Shown piece by piece: positions 1 through 14,500 of a DNA stretch of 64,000 nucleotides. A program made the position numbers and the translations under genes. The DNA comes from Membranipora membranacea. Its lineage: Eukaryota; Bryozoa; Gymnolaemata; Cheilostomatida; Membraniporidae. Numbering within the stretch: the first letter of the stretch is position 1; every line of letters begins with the position of its first letter. Under the pieces are notes generated by a model that saw only the letters and a program-made list of their open reading frames with translations, did no database searches and had not been told where the DNA came from. The stretch lies in the NCBI GenBank assembly GCA_914767715.1, contig OU612075.1, forward strand, positions 7,254,001 through 7,318,000, written 5' to 3'.

Positions 1-1486
1 TTTGAAAAACGCGCTTCGATCTTTAGGATCAGCCATCATAACTTTGAGTTTCCAAGTTCAATCTAAAATTTGAAACTAACATTTATTTACAGTGAACAGC
101 TTATAACATAAACAACACTCAGCAACAATATCCAAGAAGTATGTTTATTATCCTTTTTTAAGCAGGTAAACAAATAGTAATAAATAATTAATTAATATTG
201 CCTGCCTATTTGTCACATATATATATCAAGGAGTGAAAGAATGAAAAGACCAATCACTTTTAGGCCTACTACCTATTCTATGGAATTGCATGCTTGATGA
301 CTGAAGGGGGGATCACAGTCAATGAATCAGAATCAACAAGGCTTCTTCTTTCTTTACAACAACAACATGCACACACACTACTAGTACCTACCTACAGAAA
401 GGACACTAGTCACTAGTGACTAGCTAGAATGACTTAGTTAGGGCTTTGAATAAGCTTTTAATTAACATTATTTTACTAGCAGACAGTGAGACTGTACATC
501 GACCACTACTAATTGAACTTAACAACAAATGCTCATGGAAATATTCTTGTCGCTACTGTTACTGTAAGTCAGTTGAGTGAGTTTAACTCAACCAACTGAC
601 CTGTTGTTGTTGGCTGATCTCCCCCTGGCCCCCTTGCTAAAATTAACTATCACTATTTACAAAAACTGACCCAGATATTCAACTTTCTTACTTGATATAT
701 GATGAACACTAGTTTCAGGGTTCGAAGTTTTAGTAAGGGTCTGTTGTAACTGTAATTGCCTATTGTATCCAAAGTAAAGAATCCTTTCCCTTTCAAAAGA
801 GAAAACAATGTGCCCTGCTGAAGAAGAAACTGATTTGCGCATGCGCGACTTTTAGGGAAATTTGGTTTCCACTTATGTGATTGGATCATATATTTTGTTA
901 AATATGCTCTGATTTGTCATTGTTATTATTGCAATCCAATCAAGCGCCATATAACAAACTAGAGGAGGTGGCAGTTTTGAAAGGAAACTAACATTGCTTG
1001 TGAAATTCTTTTTTTCTCTTCTTTTTTCACAGAGTAAGTATTACTTGTAAGACTTAAGAAGAGTAGTGGATATGCAGGCTGAGTTGAATAAGCCCAGTTT
1101 TTCAGGGGTATATATTTATATCAAATAAGCATTGCAGCATATGTATTTGATCAATAATCCTCCATCTCAACTGTGGACTGGTAATCATCATCATTCACAA
1201 CTCATTCATCAAGTCATTCAATCAATCCACTCCTACTGTTGGCATACTGAACTTTGTGCCAGTCTAGTGGTGGAGCACTCAACCACTATATTAGCACATA
1301 CTGCAGTAGGTCTTTGCTGTCAAGCACATACTGCCAAACCTATTTTTTTTGTGCCCATACTTCTAATTGATCATGACATGTAAGCTTGATCCATGTATGT
1401 ATGTATGATTAATTGTAAAGATTCAAAATACAACTATATATTATATAAAGTTTTAATTTATAATAGGATCACCAGAAGCAGAAGTG
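1..1486. other. Upstream non-coding region of the EBPL-like gene
   Basis: I see no supported gene here. Short open frames exist but none resembles a known protein or is bounded by convincing splice sites. One CAAGGAGT motif lies at 227-234 (see the dispersed motif family) and an imperfect GTCAGTTG/CAACTGAC-type hairpin lies near 568-599. A possible splice acceptor (TAATAG at 1461-1466) precedes the EBPL-like start codon, and the frame is open from there, so an untranslated or short coding leader exon may lie in this stretch. Confidence 0.5.
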
Positions 1487-3603
<2,117 letters not shown>

Positions 3604-5997
3604 ACTGGTATCTATCTTGAGGGGAATATATCATAGCAGTAGCTTGAGTGCCTAGCTGGTTCCTTGACCCAGTAGAGGTACTCTACAGGTTTGTAACGGG
3701 ACTTTTTCAATAAGACAGCTTGGGTTCTCAATCTATTATAGCTGTATCAGAAATTTACATTTCAGTAATTTACCTCAAGGCTTCAACACAGTATGTTATT
3801 AATTTACACAATTTAGTTTGTTATATAATTTGTACAGTTTTATAGTTAACTGTAGGGGATTAACTTGCAAACAAACAGTTTTGCCACTTAATTATGGTTT
3901 AGACACTTTTACTTTGTTTAAATTGTACATGGAGGACAATATTGTACTATTGTTTCTCCCTAATTTAAACCAGATAATCCATCATAATGTGTTTGAATAT
4001 ATAGCATTAAATTATCATTTTGTTTCACTGCCATCATGTTTGTTGAAGTTTAACCAATCATGATTGCTACCAAGGCTGGGTACCATTATTTGCACTTGTG
4101 GAATCAGATCAGCATGAAACCTAGGAGTTAGCTTCCTATGTTTACTTGCTAGAAAGAATCCGTATATAGAGGAAATTTTTGGAATCGCAGTGTCAACTGT
4201 TCAAATTTGTCTGGAAGAAAGTGAAAAAACAGCTGGGCTCTTCTAATTCAAGACCCCCTGTTATCAAACTAGATATAATCAGACCTCAATGTAAAGGACA
4301 ACTCCAAATACCCCTATTACCTCATTCTTTTGATCGATGGGAAAATCTTTAGTGAGCTGTTTATCTACTTTTCTTACACTTATACAGGCAGTATGATTCT
4401 GCACATTTTGGACCAAAAATTAGAAAATATCACTTTATTGATTTGACTTGATTTTTCAGTGTATCATTTTTCACATGCATGTATTTAGATTTTGACAGTA
4501 TTATTATTGTGTAAATAAAATATCATATTTATATCCCACAACCCATTATATATTGCCTGACGTCATGTTGACTCAAGGACTCGTTCGTGTACTTGAGAAA
4601 GCCAAAAAATTCTTCATTTCCTCTGTATCTAGTCTGAGCCGCCCAGACTTTTGCCCCTCGCCCGACGCCCCCCCCCCCCCCCCCCCGGCGTATCAGGTCA
4701 TTTTGTATAACATATTTTATGATCCTAGAGTAATAGAAAAATAATACAAGAGAGCATCCATTTAGCTGCCACACAATGTTATATCCTGATCAGATAAAGG
4801 CAGTCTGATACCATCAGCCAATCTTAAATATGCTTTGATACCCAAGCATGTTCTTCGTTCAGATAGGTTGTGATGAATTCTGGAAAATCTTTCTTTGTCA
4901 CCAGTTCCATGAAAATCTGGAATATTCCGAAAAAACATGTAAATAATTGACAGTTCAGTATGTGAGAAAGAGTTTTGCTCAGTACCTGCTCAGTTATTTA
5001 AAGTCAAAAATGCTCAGTTGTAGTTATCTCCTCCTTACTTTTCCAAAAGCTATCTCCTTCCTACAGTTTTTAATTCAGAATAACCACATTTGGTCACCTG
5101 GATCGTTACTCAATCAGCTAACTATTCATTTATCTCTTTCTGCAAAAAACTTCAAATCTGACAAAAAATCTCCAAGTTCGTGTTTTTCTGTTTGGGCAGA
5201 ACTACACTTCGACATGGTAACTCACAGAGATCTGGTTTTTTTTGGAGCACCAGTTCATCACATTATCTAAATGAGCTTTTGAGGGCATGTTTGAAATATT
5301 TTTTTAACATATTTAAAATTGCGATTTACTTTTTCATTACGGTGTTTATTTCATCCATCAGTGCAGTGGCAATGTTGCGCAAGGCAGTGCAAAGAGCCTA
5401 TATATTTGTAGTTTCTATGCCATTGTGTACAGTTTCAAACAAATTCTAATTGCCTTTTATCAAAGGAGTGGAGCAATTTACAAATGACAATGGAGATGCT
5501 ATACTGAACTTAAACAAAAGAATATTTCTGTTGGTTGATATAAGTTTTCAGTATAGATCGTGGTGACCCATCAGTCACCCATCAAATTCTATCAGAATGA
5601 CTATAGACCTCAAAATAATTAATATTATTAATATTCCGAAACATGGTTTGGATTTGGCTTTTTCAGTGGATAATGTTCAATGATAGCATTTTCAAACTAC
5701 ACCCAATTGTTTGAGCTTAAATTTTACTCGAATGTCATCCCAATATTTTTATTATTGAAAAACACTAATGTAACTATGCTGGATGCGTATAGGATTATGA
5801 TAACTGTGTGTCTGGAGGGCTCACCCTTAATAACACACATGATATTCTATGTGAAATATTCTGCTGCATTTTCAGTGAGCTGGTTTCTGTATGTTCGACC
5901 TTGGTGTATCTATCACCATTAAGGAATTGCAGTCCTGAAATAACCATTGACAGCATTCATGTTACGGTTGAATTTGTACATTTGTTTAAAAATCGTG

Positions 5998-6613
5998 CCC
6001 TGGGACTGCATCTATACTGCAACAAGTTATAATGTTGTTACTTTTGAGGATTCGGTTAGCCAAACAGGTGGGCTGCCTCAATAAACAACAAATCTGAGAT
6101 GGCCTCCAAACAAAATTGGAAGCAATTCTTCACGCAGTGCATTGAAACGATCCAAGTACAATTGAGACCTCTGCTGGATGAAGATATCAGTTAGAGCAAT
6201 TACAGACATTGTTTTCTCAGAGTAAATTTTCTAATCCCTCAAGAAAATCTTATTTGTAAACAACCAGTGTATTGCAGTCTCTGTGTTTCATTACAGGGAA
6301 AGAATTTGTTACTGTTGTGCCTTGTTTATCTTTTCCAAAGGATTTAAAGGCAATGTAATTTTAGAATATCAAAACCTGAGGATTACCTTTGTGTCTCAAG
6401 ACTTGTTGCTTCTTATGATATTTATGTATTATAGCATTATTACATCAGATTAAAATTGAAGGTTGAATTAAATCAGATGTCTTGTCGCAAGCAACATCCT
6501 GGAGCATAGGCGGCAAAATTTGTTGCCTTAGTGGCCAGGCCGCAATATCTGCGCCAGGTTGCTCTCTGTTTGCAGGCAGGTCGGAGCACACCTGGGTTCC
6601 AACCATAGCCCAG
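5998..6613 (+). repeat. Dispersed/direct repeat, copy 1
   Basis: This 616-base stretch starts at CCCTGGGACTGCATCTATAC and recurs 987 bases downstream at 6985-7553 with few substitutions, but with a deleted patch. The last part (TGCAGGCAGGTCGG..CACACC) occurs a third time, more diverged, at about 14902-15036. The function is unknown; it may be a transposon or SINE fragment. Confidence 0.75.
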
Positions 6614-6984
6614 TGCTAGACAATTTGTAATCCTGCTCAGTCCAAATATATGTTCCAACCAGCATTCCAAGCCCGAAACCCCAGTTCTGATACAAAAAAT
6701 TTAGCCCATATTGGGTGCCCCGTTTTTTTATACCAATTTTATTGCATCTAAAATATCATATCATATTATGTTGAATCAATAGGCTTTAGTGGCTGGCTAC
6801 TCATATATTTACATTTTTGCAATCGACCATGACACCTTGTCGACATTCAATTATCCACACTCTCTTTACTCAACAAAAACATGGTCCATGCTTCTAAAAA
6901 GTTATACAATGTTGCGATCACTTCACTCTTGGTTAGCCGGGTAAACCTTCTTCCTGGAGTTATTGCACAATCAAGTAGAGGGTG

Positions 6985-7553
6985 CCCTGGGACTGCATCT
7001 ATACTGCAACAAGTTATAATGTCGTTACTTTTGAGGATTCGGTTACCCAAACAGGTGTGCTGCCTCAATAAACAACAAATCTGAGATGGCCTCCAAACAA
7101 AATCTGAAGCAATTCTCCATGCGGTGCATTGAAACGATCCAAGTACAATTGAGACCTAAGCTGGATGAAGATATCAGTTAGAGCAATTACAGACATTGTT
7201 TTCTCACAGTAAATTTTCTAATCCCTCAAGAAAATCTTATTTGTAAACAGCCAGTTGTATTGCAGTCTCTGTGTTTCATTACAGGGAAAGAATTTGTTAC
7301 TGTTGTGCCTTGTTTATCTTTTCCAAATTAAAGGCAATGTAATATTAGGATATCAAAACCTGAGGATAACCTTTGTGTCTCAAGACTGATTAAAATTGAA
7401 GGTTGATTTAAATCAGATGTCTTGTCACAAGCCACATCCCGGAGCATAGGCGGCGAAATTCGTTGCCTTAGTGGCCAGGCCACAATATCTGTGCCAGGTT
7501 GCTCTCTATTTGCAGGCAGGTCGGCGCACACCTGGGTGCCAACCAAAGCCCAG
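6985..7553 (+). repeat. Dispersed/direct repeat, copy 2
   Basis: Direct repeat of 5998-6613. The segment around 6410-6450 of copy 1 (after CTCAAGACT) is missing here. The unique spacer between the copies is 6614-6984. Confidence 0.75.
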
Positions 7554-7963
7554 TAGACGATGGACCGCAGACACATTTGATATGAGGCCCTTTCGATAAA
7601 TTTAAGGTTCAATGATTGCACAGACCAAGGGTACATTGTGGCAGCATCATTCAAGGATTGTAATAGTTAATCCTATTGTGAAAACTGCCACAATACTGCC
7701 TTCCTAGCTATACCCACCGTATCAATTTAGCTAGGATAGTTAGGTGTAATTTAAGCATAAAACTTCATGTCTAATTGTGGACTAAGGCTGTACAAAGAGA
7801 AATTTCTACGGGAGAGCCTACATATTCTATTTTTTACTGTAATCAAGAACTTTGAATTCAGTTCATTCTCCAGAACCCTATAATTGTGACAAATAGATGA
7901 AAGGAGTTTTTGGCATCAAGCTTCCCATAACTTTCCCCTTGATGCAAAGCTCGCAGGTACCTT

Positions 7964-7995
7964 GGTCAAGGAGTAAAAAACTCTTTCCTTGACTA
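7964..7995. repeat. CAAGGAGT-type hairpin
   Basis: GTCAAGGAGT is followed after a short A-rich loop by CTCTTTCCTTGAC, an imperfect stem. It is a member of the dispersed CAAGGAGT family. Confidence 0.6.
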
Positions 7996-8562
7996 TTGTT
8001 AAAAAATTTACTCTGAATCCCTTTACTCTGTGAAGCAGTCTATCCACATGCTTGAAACTAAAATGTTTTACACAGATAGATAGATGCAAATGAACCACCA
8101 AATTTCAGCAATAAGAGAAGACAACTTCTTAGCCCAAGATTTGCCCAAATTGACTTTAATGAACTGAGTGATCTTTATACATCTCCACCAACTGACATAT
8201 GAGACATGCATGTAATTGGAGATTTTTCAACACAACCATAAATTCGGAGTTATTTTCCTTATGGCTCAGAACCTATAACTCCCTATACTTTTTGCATCCA
8301 ATTGCTATTACATGCTTTTGTCCAAAGTAACAGTCTTGTCTAATTGTCTTGCAAGATGATCAGACTGATGATCATACCGCAGCCTAAATCATCCTGGGGT
8401 CATTCCTCAGACAAAGTATACATGTTTATGATTGTTTGTTTAGTTTACTACTTTCTTTACAGAAATTTTTACAGATAAAAGAGATGCAAGCTTCCAAAAT
8501 TAAAAACCCCTAATTGGATGTGGCAAGTGATAAAAAAATACCTACAACTATATGCTACTAAC

Positions 8563-11500
8563 CTTAGATGCGGTGACCAGGCAAGAGTCATCTTCCTCAG
8601 CTAGCTGTATTTTGAGTTGTCCCACCACCTCCCCGACTAACTCGGATACATAAGACCTTGTTATGAGGGTGTCCTCCTCCTCCTCAAGCCTTTTACCGTG
8701 TCTCATCCATTGCCAAACCTGTCAAAAAAATCATTCTTCTAGACTAGACTCTAGACTCAAGTTATGTTTAGATCGGTTGAAGAATGATATAATATGATAT
8801 TAATTGTATCAGTTACGATAAACCCAATGAGCACTCAAGACGCAGAACCACTGGCTGTGTCTCATTCACAACTTCCATACCTGAGATCGGGATATCTCTG
8901 CTGTGGCGCTGTCTTCAACTGAACCATTATAGATAAATATCCCATTGCCTGTAATTTAGCATCAAGCCGTGATAAAAGAACAGAAAACAGCAGTAAAAAT
9001 CTTACAGAGATAATTTTTGATTATACCAAGATAAATGTAAGGATTTAGAAACATCGGCGGCGATTTACATTCGAAGAAGAATATCATCTTCAACAGCTGC
9101 ACTCTGATTAGTTGTCTCCTCTTTCAAAAAGCAGAACCCAAGTGAGTGTCGTAAAATTTTGATGCTAAAGAGCTCTTGAGTCAAGTCTTACATTCCAGCC
9201 AATTCTTGATGAATAGTATTCCAACAGCTATGTTACTGATAAGGCCTTGTTTAGTCACAGAACCCTGTAATGAGAATGAGATAGATACACTGATTGATGG
9301 ACGACAAGTTATACCATTATCGTTAACCACGCCGGCAGCTATGATGTAGGAAGTCTGGCATCAAATTTTTGCTCTTATTTTGGAAGATTGGTTGCCTATA
9401 TCAGTCAGAGCTTCCCCAATTTTTACAAAAATGTATCTTAACCGTTTATTGGGCAGCCGCAAAAAACAGACAAGCGTTATAAGTTGAGACACTAGATTAT
9501 GAGTGTCTGACAGTTAAGAACAGTCACTTTCAATTGCTCCTTGCTGATATGAATAATACCTTCAAGAGGTCTTGTTCATAATTCGCTCACGGCTCGATGG
9601 GACTAAATATCTGGATGATAAACAAATTTATCTAGAGGACAGACCAGATGACTGAGGACTTTGGGCAAAGTGATGACAAGGATCCGGCTCAACAAACTTT
9701 ACTCATTCTTTTTGAAAGGCCAACTATGCCTCACCTCAGGAATTTGTAGCAGATCTGCGGCAGTGATGTTAGCTGCTGACTCTGGGATCTTATGATGCTG
9801 ATTCTCCCCTGGTATCATCTGATCAGCCATTTTCTGTGCTGATGCAATGATATCCACATCAAATATGAGGAATCCATCCACTCCCCATTCAACCTCGCAC
9901 CGCTTAGAGCTATAAAATCATGTAAGCATGGGGGTTAATTCATATCCCACAATGCAGTTGAGACAACTAATGAGTGATGATTATTTATTATAAGATTATA
10001 TTATATATATATATATTATATTATAAGATTGACCAAATCTACTTTCAAATTGCATTTTAAAAATTGCATTGTATGAATGTCCTATTGTGTAGCTAAAAAT
10101 AGCTAATGCTATGCGCTGCAAAATCAAATCGGATAGCGGTAGTGGCACCCTATCACCCATCAAGGAATAATTTCGTACATTTAGTTATTTGGCTGGGTGT
10201 TGATCACAACTTTGTAGAGTGTCAGCAAAAGGTGGGATCACAACTACATTTCAGTTCGATAGATTGAAGTTACAGCCAACACATTGTCAATAGAACATCT
10301 AGCTACCCCTGGTGGTGAAGTGATATTGCCAAAGCCGGGTATTGATGGCGCTGCGCCTTACATTGATACAAAAGTTTTCCAATATCACTCCGCCACCAGA
10401 GGAAAAAGACCTGTTCTGATAGCCTGGAAGCAAAATATAAATTGGTGTCAGTATTTGAGTTAAATTCACCTGCAAACTTGTTCAATAAGTTCTTGACACT
10501 TTTCTGCAGACTGTGACAGCGTTTTTGCGTTCATTCCTCCAGTGGCGTGCGCTCCTCTTCTATGGCAGACTTCTATCACTTTATGACAGTAACTCTTCAG
10601 GAAATGTTTCTGCATGTTCACATATTTGCCACGATCCGGTAATCCAAACTCAGGTCTACTACCTACAAGCAGAAAGCATTATTTTGATATCTTTGCATCA
10701 CCATCGTTTTTGAGAGCTGAAGGAGAGTTTGCAGTGTTAGGCACTAGGGAACATGGTATTTGGAATCAAGATTGTCCTTTCGACAACTTGAGATAACAGA
10801 ATCTGAGAGAGAGTCAATATGTCTAATAAACCCAACTTTGCGTAATTTTTTATTGGACATGTTTGTTTATGTGACACTAATAAATGTCTTGCTATATATA
10901 TACAGATAAATTTACAACTTGTAGATATTGTTTTTCTGACCGTAGCTAGGCCATACCGGGCCTGATCAGGACCTGCAAAGACACACATAGCTTGCGTAGA
11001 AATTTACTTTCAGATTTTACTCCCGTTGCAACATGCTTGACATGTGTATTCATAAAGGTGTCTGATGCTCACGAACAGGGATGGGTCAGTGATAAAGCTG
11101 TGTCATGTCACTATTTCCCCATCATGATTTCTATTTAGGAGCCCTTTCGCAAAGAAGCACAAGCCTAGCACTCAAACTGTGACTTGAGTGACCCTTTAGA
11201 TCAGGCCTAACACATATACATGGGCGTGATAATATTATTATGGGTACCAGTCATTGATGCCTAAATCCATGTTTAAACCACGGCAGATCGAAGCTCAGGG
11301 GAATTGGTTATGGGCAATTGGTTGACGCAAGAAACTGAAAACAAGAAAATTGACGTAAGCTAAGTGGATTGCTCATTCACTGTTGGCAATATACGGGACA
11401 TGTTTGGCCTCCCTTCTCTGAAGAAATCATCTTATATATTCCTGCCACTAATGCATGTTTTCACCTGTTCCCCTGATGTGATGACATACTGATGACTCAT

Positions 11501-14500
11501 AGAGGTAGCTACGCTAGCTGTGTCACCAAGACAAAGTCTAAAATTAGACCCTTATGATTCAACGCTCGTGCTGAGTAGATTAAATGACACATAGAGTCAA
11601 CCGCCTTGGTCAAGAAACTGTTTACCATGACGCTTGATCCGGTAACTGTAAATTGCTGAACAGGCTGAACAGACTGAACAGCTGAACAGAATTTCTCAGA
11701 CTAGAATTATTATTTTTATTCTTTTCTCTGACTATCACTTCTCAATGACATTCCTCCTAGCCAAATGATTTAATGAGTCACTAAGTTCCTGTTGGCGCCT
11801 ATTATAACCGATTTGGGACAAGTAAATGTAGCGATCAAGGTGCCAATTCTGACATAATCTGATGGTGTTCAGGAAACCAGAAACATTATCCAGCACAACC
11901 TTCGATCTAGCTAGTCTAGACAAGCTTTGTTGTGGGGGAGGGGGGCTTGGGTTCCTCCCAGCAAAGCTTGCAAAGACAATCTTCTTTCCATCCAGTCACT
12001 AGTGTAATGCAGAAATATTTACAATAAAATTGAAAGAAACCAAGAGGAATGCAAACTCAAAATGAATAATTTAATCAGCAGAATATAAGGGATTGTCCAC
12101 GCTTGTGCAAAAATAGCTGATCATTAAGAGAATCAAACGAATAGTAGTCTGAGAAATTCTGTTCAGCTGTTCAGTCTGTTCAGCAATTTACAGTTACCGC
12201 GCTTGATCTAACCCTAGTTGCAAAAAAACCTTGGGAAAAAGACTGAATGTTATTATAAATATAGTCAGCTTTGAGACGATATGTCCTAAAAATCAATTAT
12301 TTGCTGCTTATCGAAAAGTTTTCCTTGCATTGTGTTTTCACTCCTGGGTTAAACAGACAGGATAAGCCATTCAAATGTGATAATCAAGGTCTAACATATT
12401 GGTTCAACAGAGCACAGAACTGATGGAAAATTCTTCCACTGGAACTTATACAAGCCCATCCTAGCATAACAGGAAACTGTGTGGGTGCAAGACACATTTG
12501 TCATTGGATGAGGGATGTGAAGGGATCATATAGACAGCTTAGCGTAGGTATAAGCCAGGGTAATGAACAGCTGTCACAACTGTGTTGGCATTCAGCTATC
12601 ACACCCATCGCTTTTACGCCTGGCGGAATTTACAGGCGTTGTTAGTAAGTATAAAAGCAACCATTGCCACCTCGACGCAAAGGTGTGGCATCGATTCTCA
12701 TAATCTGTTATCAAGAATCCAACAAAATCATTATTACAATTTGTGGAAAATCCCATTTGCAAGCACCTGAGAGGTAAGCTCAACATAATAATACCTAGAG
12801 TGAACTGATAAGCTGACTTGGACTTAGACTCAGATTTCAGACTATATTCCCAACCAATACAGCATCTTGTGGTTCCTGAGCTGAGCATCATGGATCCAAG
12901 GCTGTGATCATATCCTGTCTCATGTATGTTTATTTCATTTTAGAATCAGAGTTTTGTTCTTATCTCTAGTCTCTCTGATGCTTACAGATAAAACAATTCT
13001 AATTTTTCAAACCTCTTTGTCGGTGTTTGACATTCCATTAGACTCTCAATCTTCCTCCTGCACCCAATTAGATCTGATAAAAGATAGTACCTTTCCCCCA
13101 GTCATACCATAGGTATAAGATAACTCCCTGGATACCTTATGAACAATCAGCACTTTCTGGGTTTCAATTTTCAGAGTTCTGCTGGTCTTATTACGCCTAA
13201 AATCTAGCATAGCTTCCTTATTTGGGAACGAAGAAGGGAGGGGGGGGGATGATGATACTGATATGCCGTGTTGATATCAGAAGCATTCTTACTTTAGAAC
13301 CTATCACAACAATTGATATTCCATAGGTGGACAACCAACTCATTTGGCCTGATGTGATAGGAAATGTTAAATGGTATTCCACAATGCAACTCTCTGAAAT
13401 CTGAACGCTCTGAGATCAGGTCAAGGTTAATATGTACATCGTTGAGCTGAGGATTGTGAGCAACTATTGCATTGTGGGAAGGATGTGGTCTGTATTCTCT
13501 ACCTCTAACGGTACATCATTAGCTTAAAATACCGAGCTGATTTTTATAGAGGGTGAGGATGACACCTGATACTGTGCTGATTAAAAGACATGTTGTGCAC
13601 TGAATGTAGGGCGACGTTTACTCACCAAATTTATTAATAATTGAGGCGCAATAGTCCCATATACCACAGTTCAGGCCTAGACTGTGTTCCCTTAGCTCGT
13701 ATAAGATCTCCTCCATCTCAAAAGTAGCCAGAATATTCTCTATAAGTACACAGGCTTTGATAGAACCATCCGGCAGTCCCAGCTGTAAGTGAAAGAAAGC
13801 GAAATTAAAATGAGGCCATCAAGTGATATCATGGATTATTCTGCCAGTTTTACCTACCAAATTCACTAACTAAACAATCTCCTCATTTTAAAATAATTTT
13901 AGCCGACATTCAAAGCCTATGCAGAGGTAGTAAACAATTTCCATAGACCTCTCTTGTATGACTCAAATCACTACTTAAGCCATCAGAATCTAAAACAACG
14001 GAGTACTAGCAAATGTCATTTTAAATCTCTAGCGTTAGAAGAAAGATCAGTATCGACGAACCTTCTTCTCAGTGAATGTAAAGATGTTGTTCCATAGCCT
14101 AGCCTCAAGATAGCCTTCCATCTACAAAAGGTAAATTCGTATGTATAGACAGGCCAGAGCGATATGATTTAAACATAATTATTTCAATACTATTTCAAGT
14201 GGTTTTTCTTGCCATTCAGTATTGTTGCGTTTTCCTGATGATTTTGTTTTTGTCACACCACATATTCTGAAGATTTGACAGCTGTTGTTTTCTGCTCGTG
14301 ACAGGCAGTAAAAGCATAAAAATGTGACAGTATGAGAAAAAAAATTACCGCTGCAAAACTTCATATCTGACGCTTATTGTTTTATCAAGATAAGCTGAGC
14401 AATTGCAACTAGATTTGCGCACAACTTCCCCATAGCCAGTCATGAACATCAAAACATCCCAGTATCCTAACATTCCAAAATCCCGACATCCCGGCATCCC

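Larger units (their letters stand above)
3604..8562. other. Intergenic / 3' UTR region between EBPL-like and malate synthase genes
   Basis: No convincing coding exon was found on either strand. A poly-C run lies at about 4668-4687. AATAAA hexamers near 4515 could serve the EBPL-like transcript, implying a long 3' UTR. A direct duplication occupies 5998-7553. The last coding exon of the malate synthase gene, about 25-40 residues on the minus strand, should lie here but could not be recognised. Confidence 0.5.

Noticed and set aside
4553-4774. Open frames across the poly-C tract
   Set aside because: They consist of homopolymer-encoded Pro or Gly runs with no homology; the tract length may also be a sequencing uncertainty.
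7916-8101. Minus-strand frame containing NFLT as the missing malate synthase C-terminus
   Set aside because: No other similarity to the family end (DFLTLPAY-type), it contains the CAAGGAGT hairpin, and lacks a fitting acceptor and phase.
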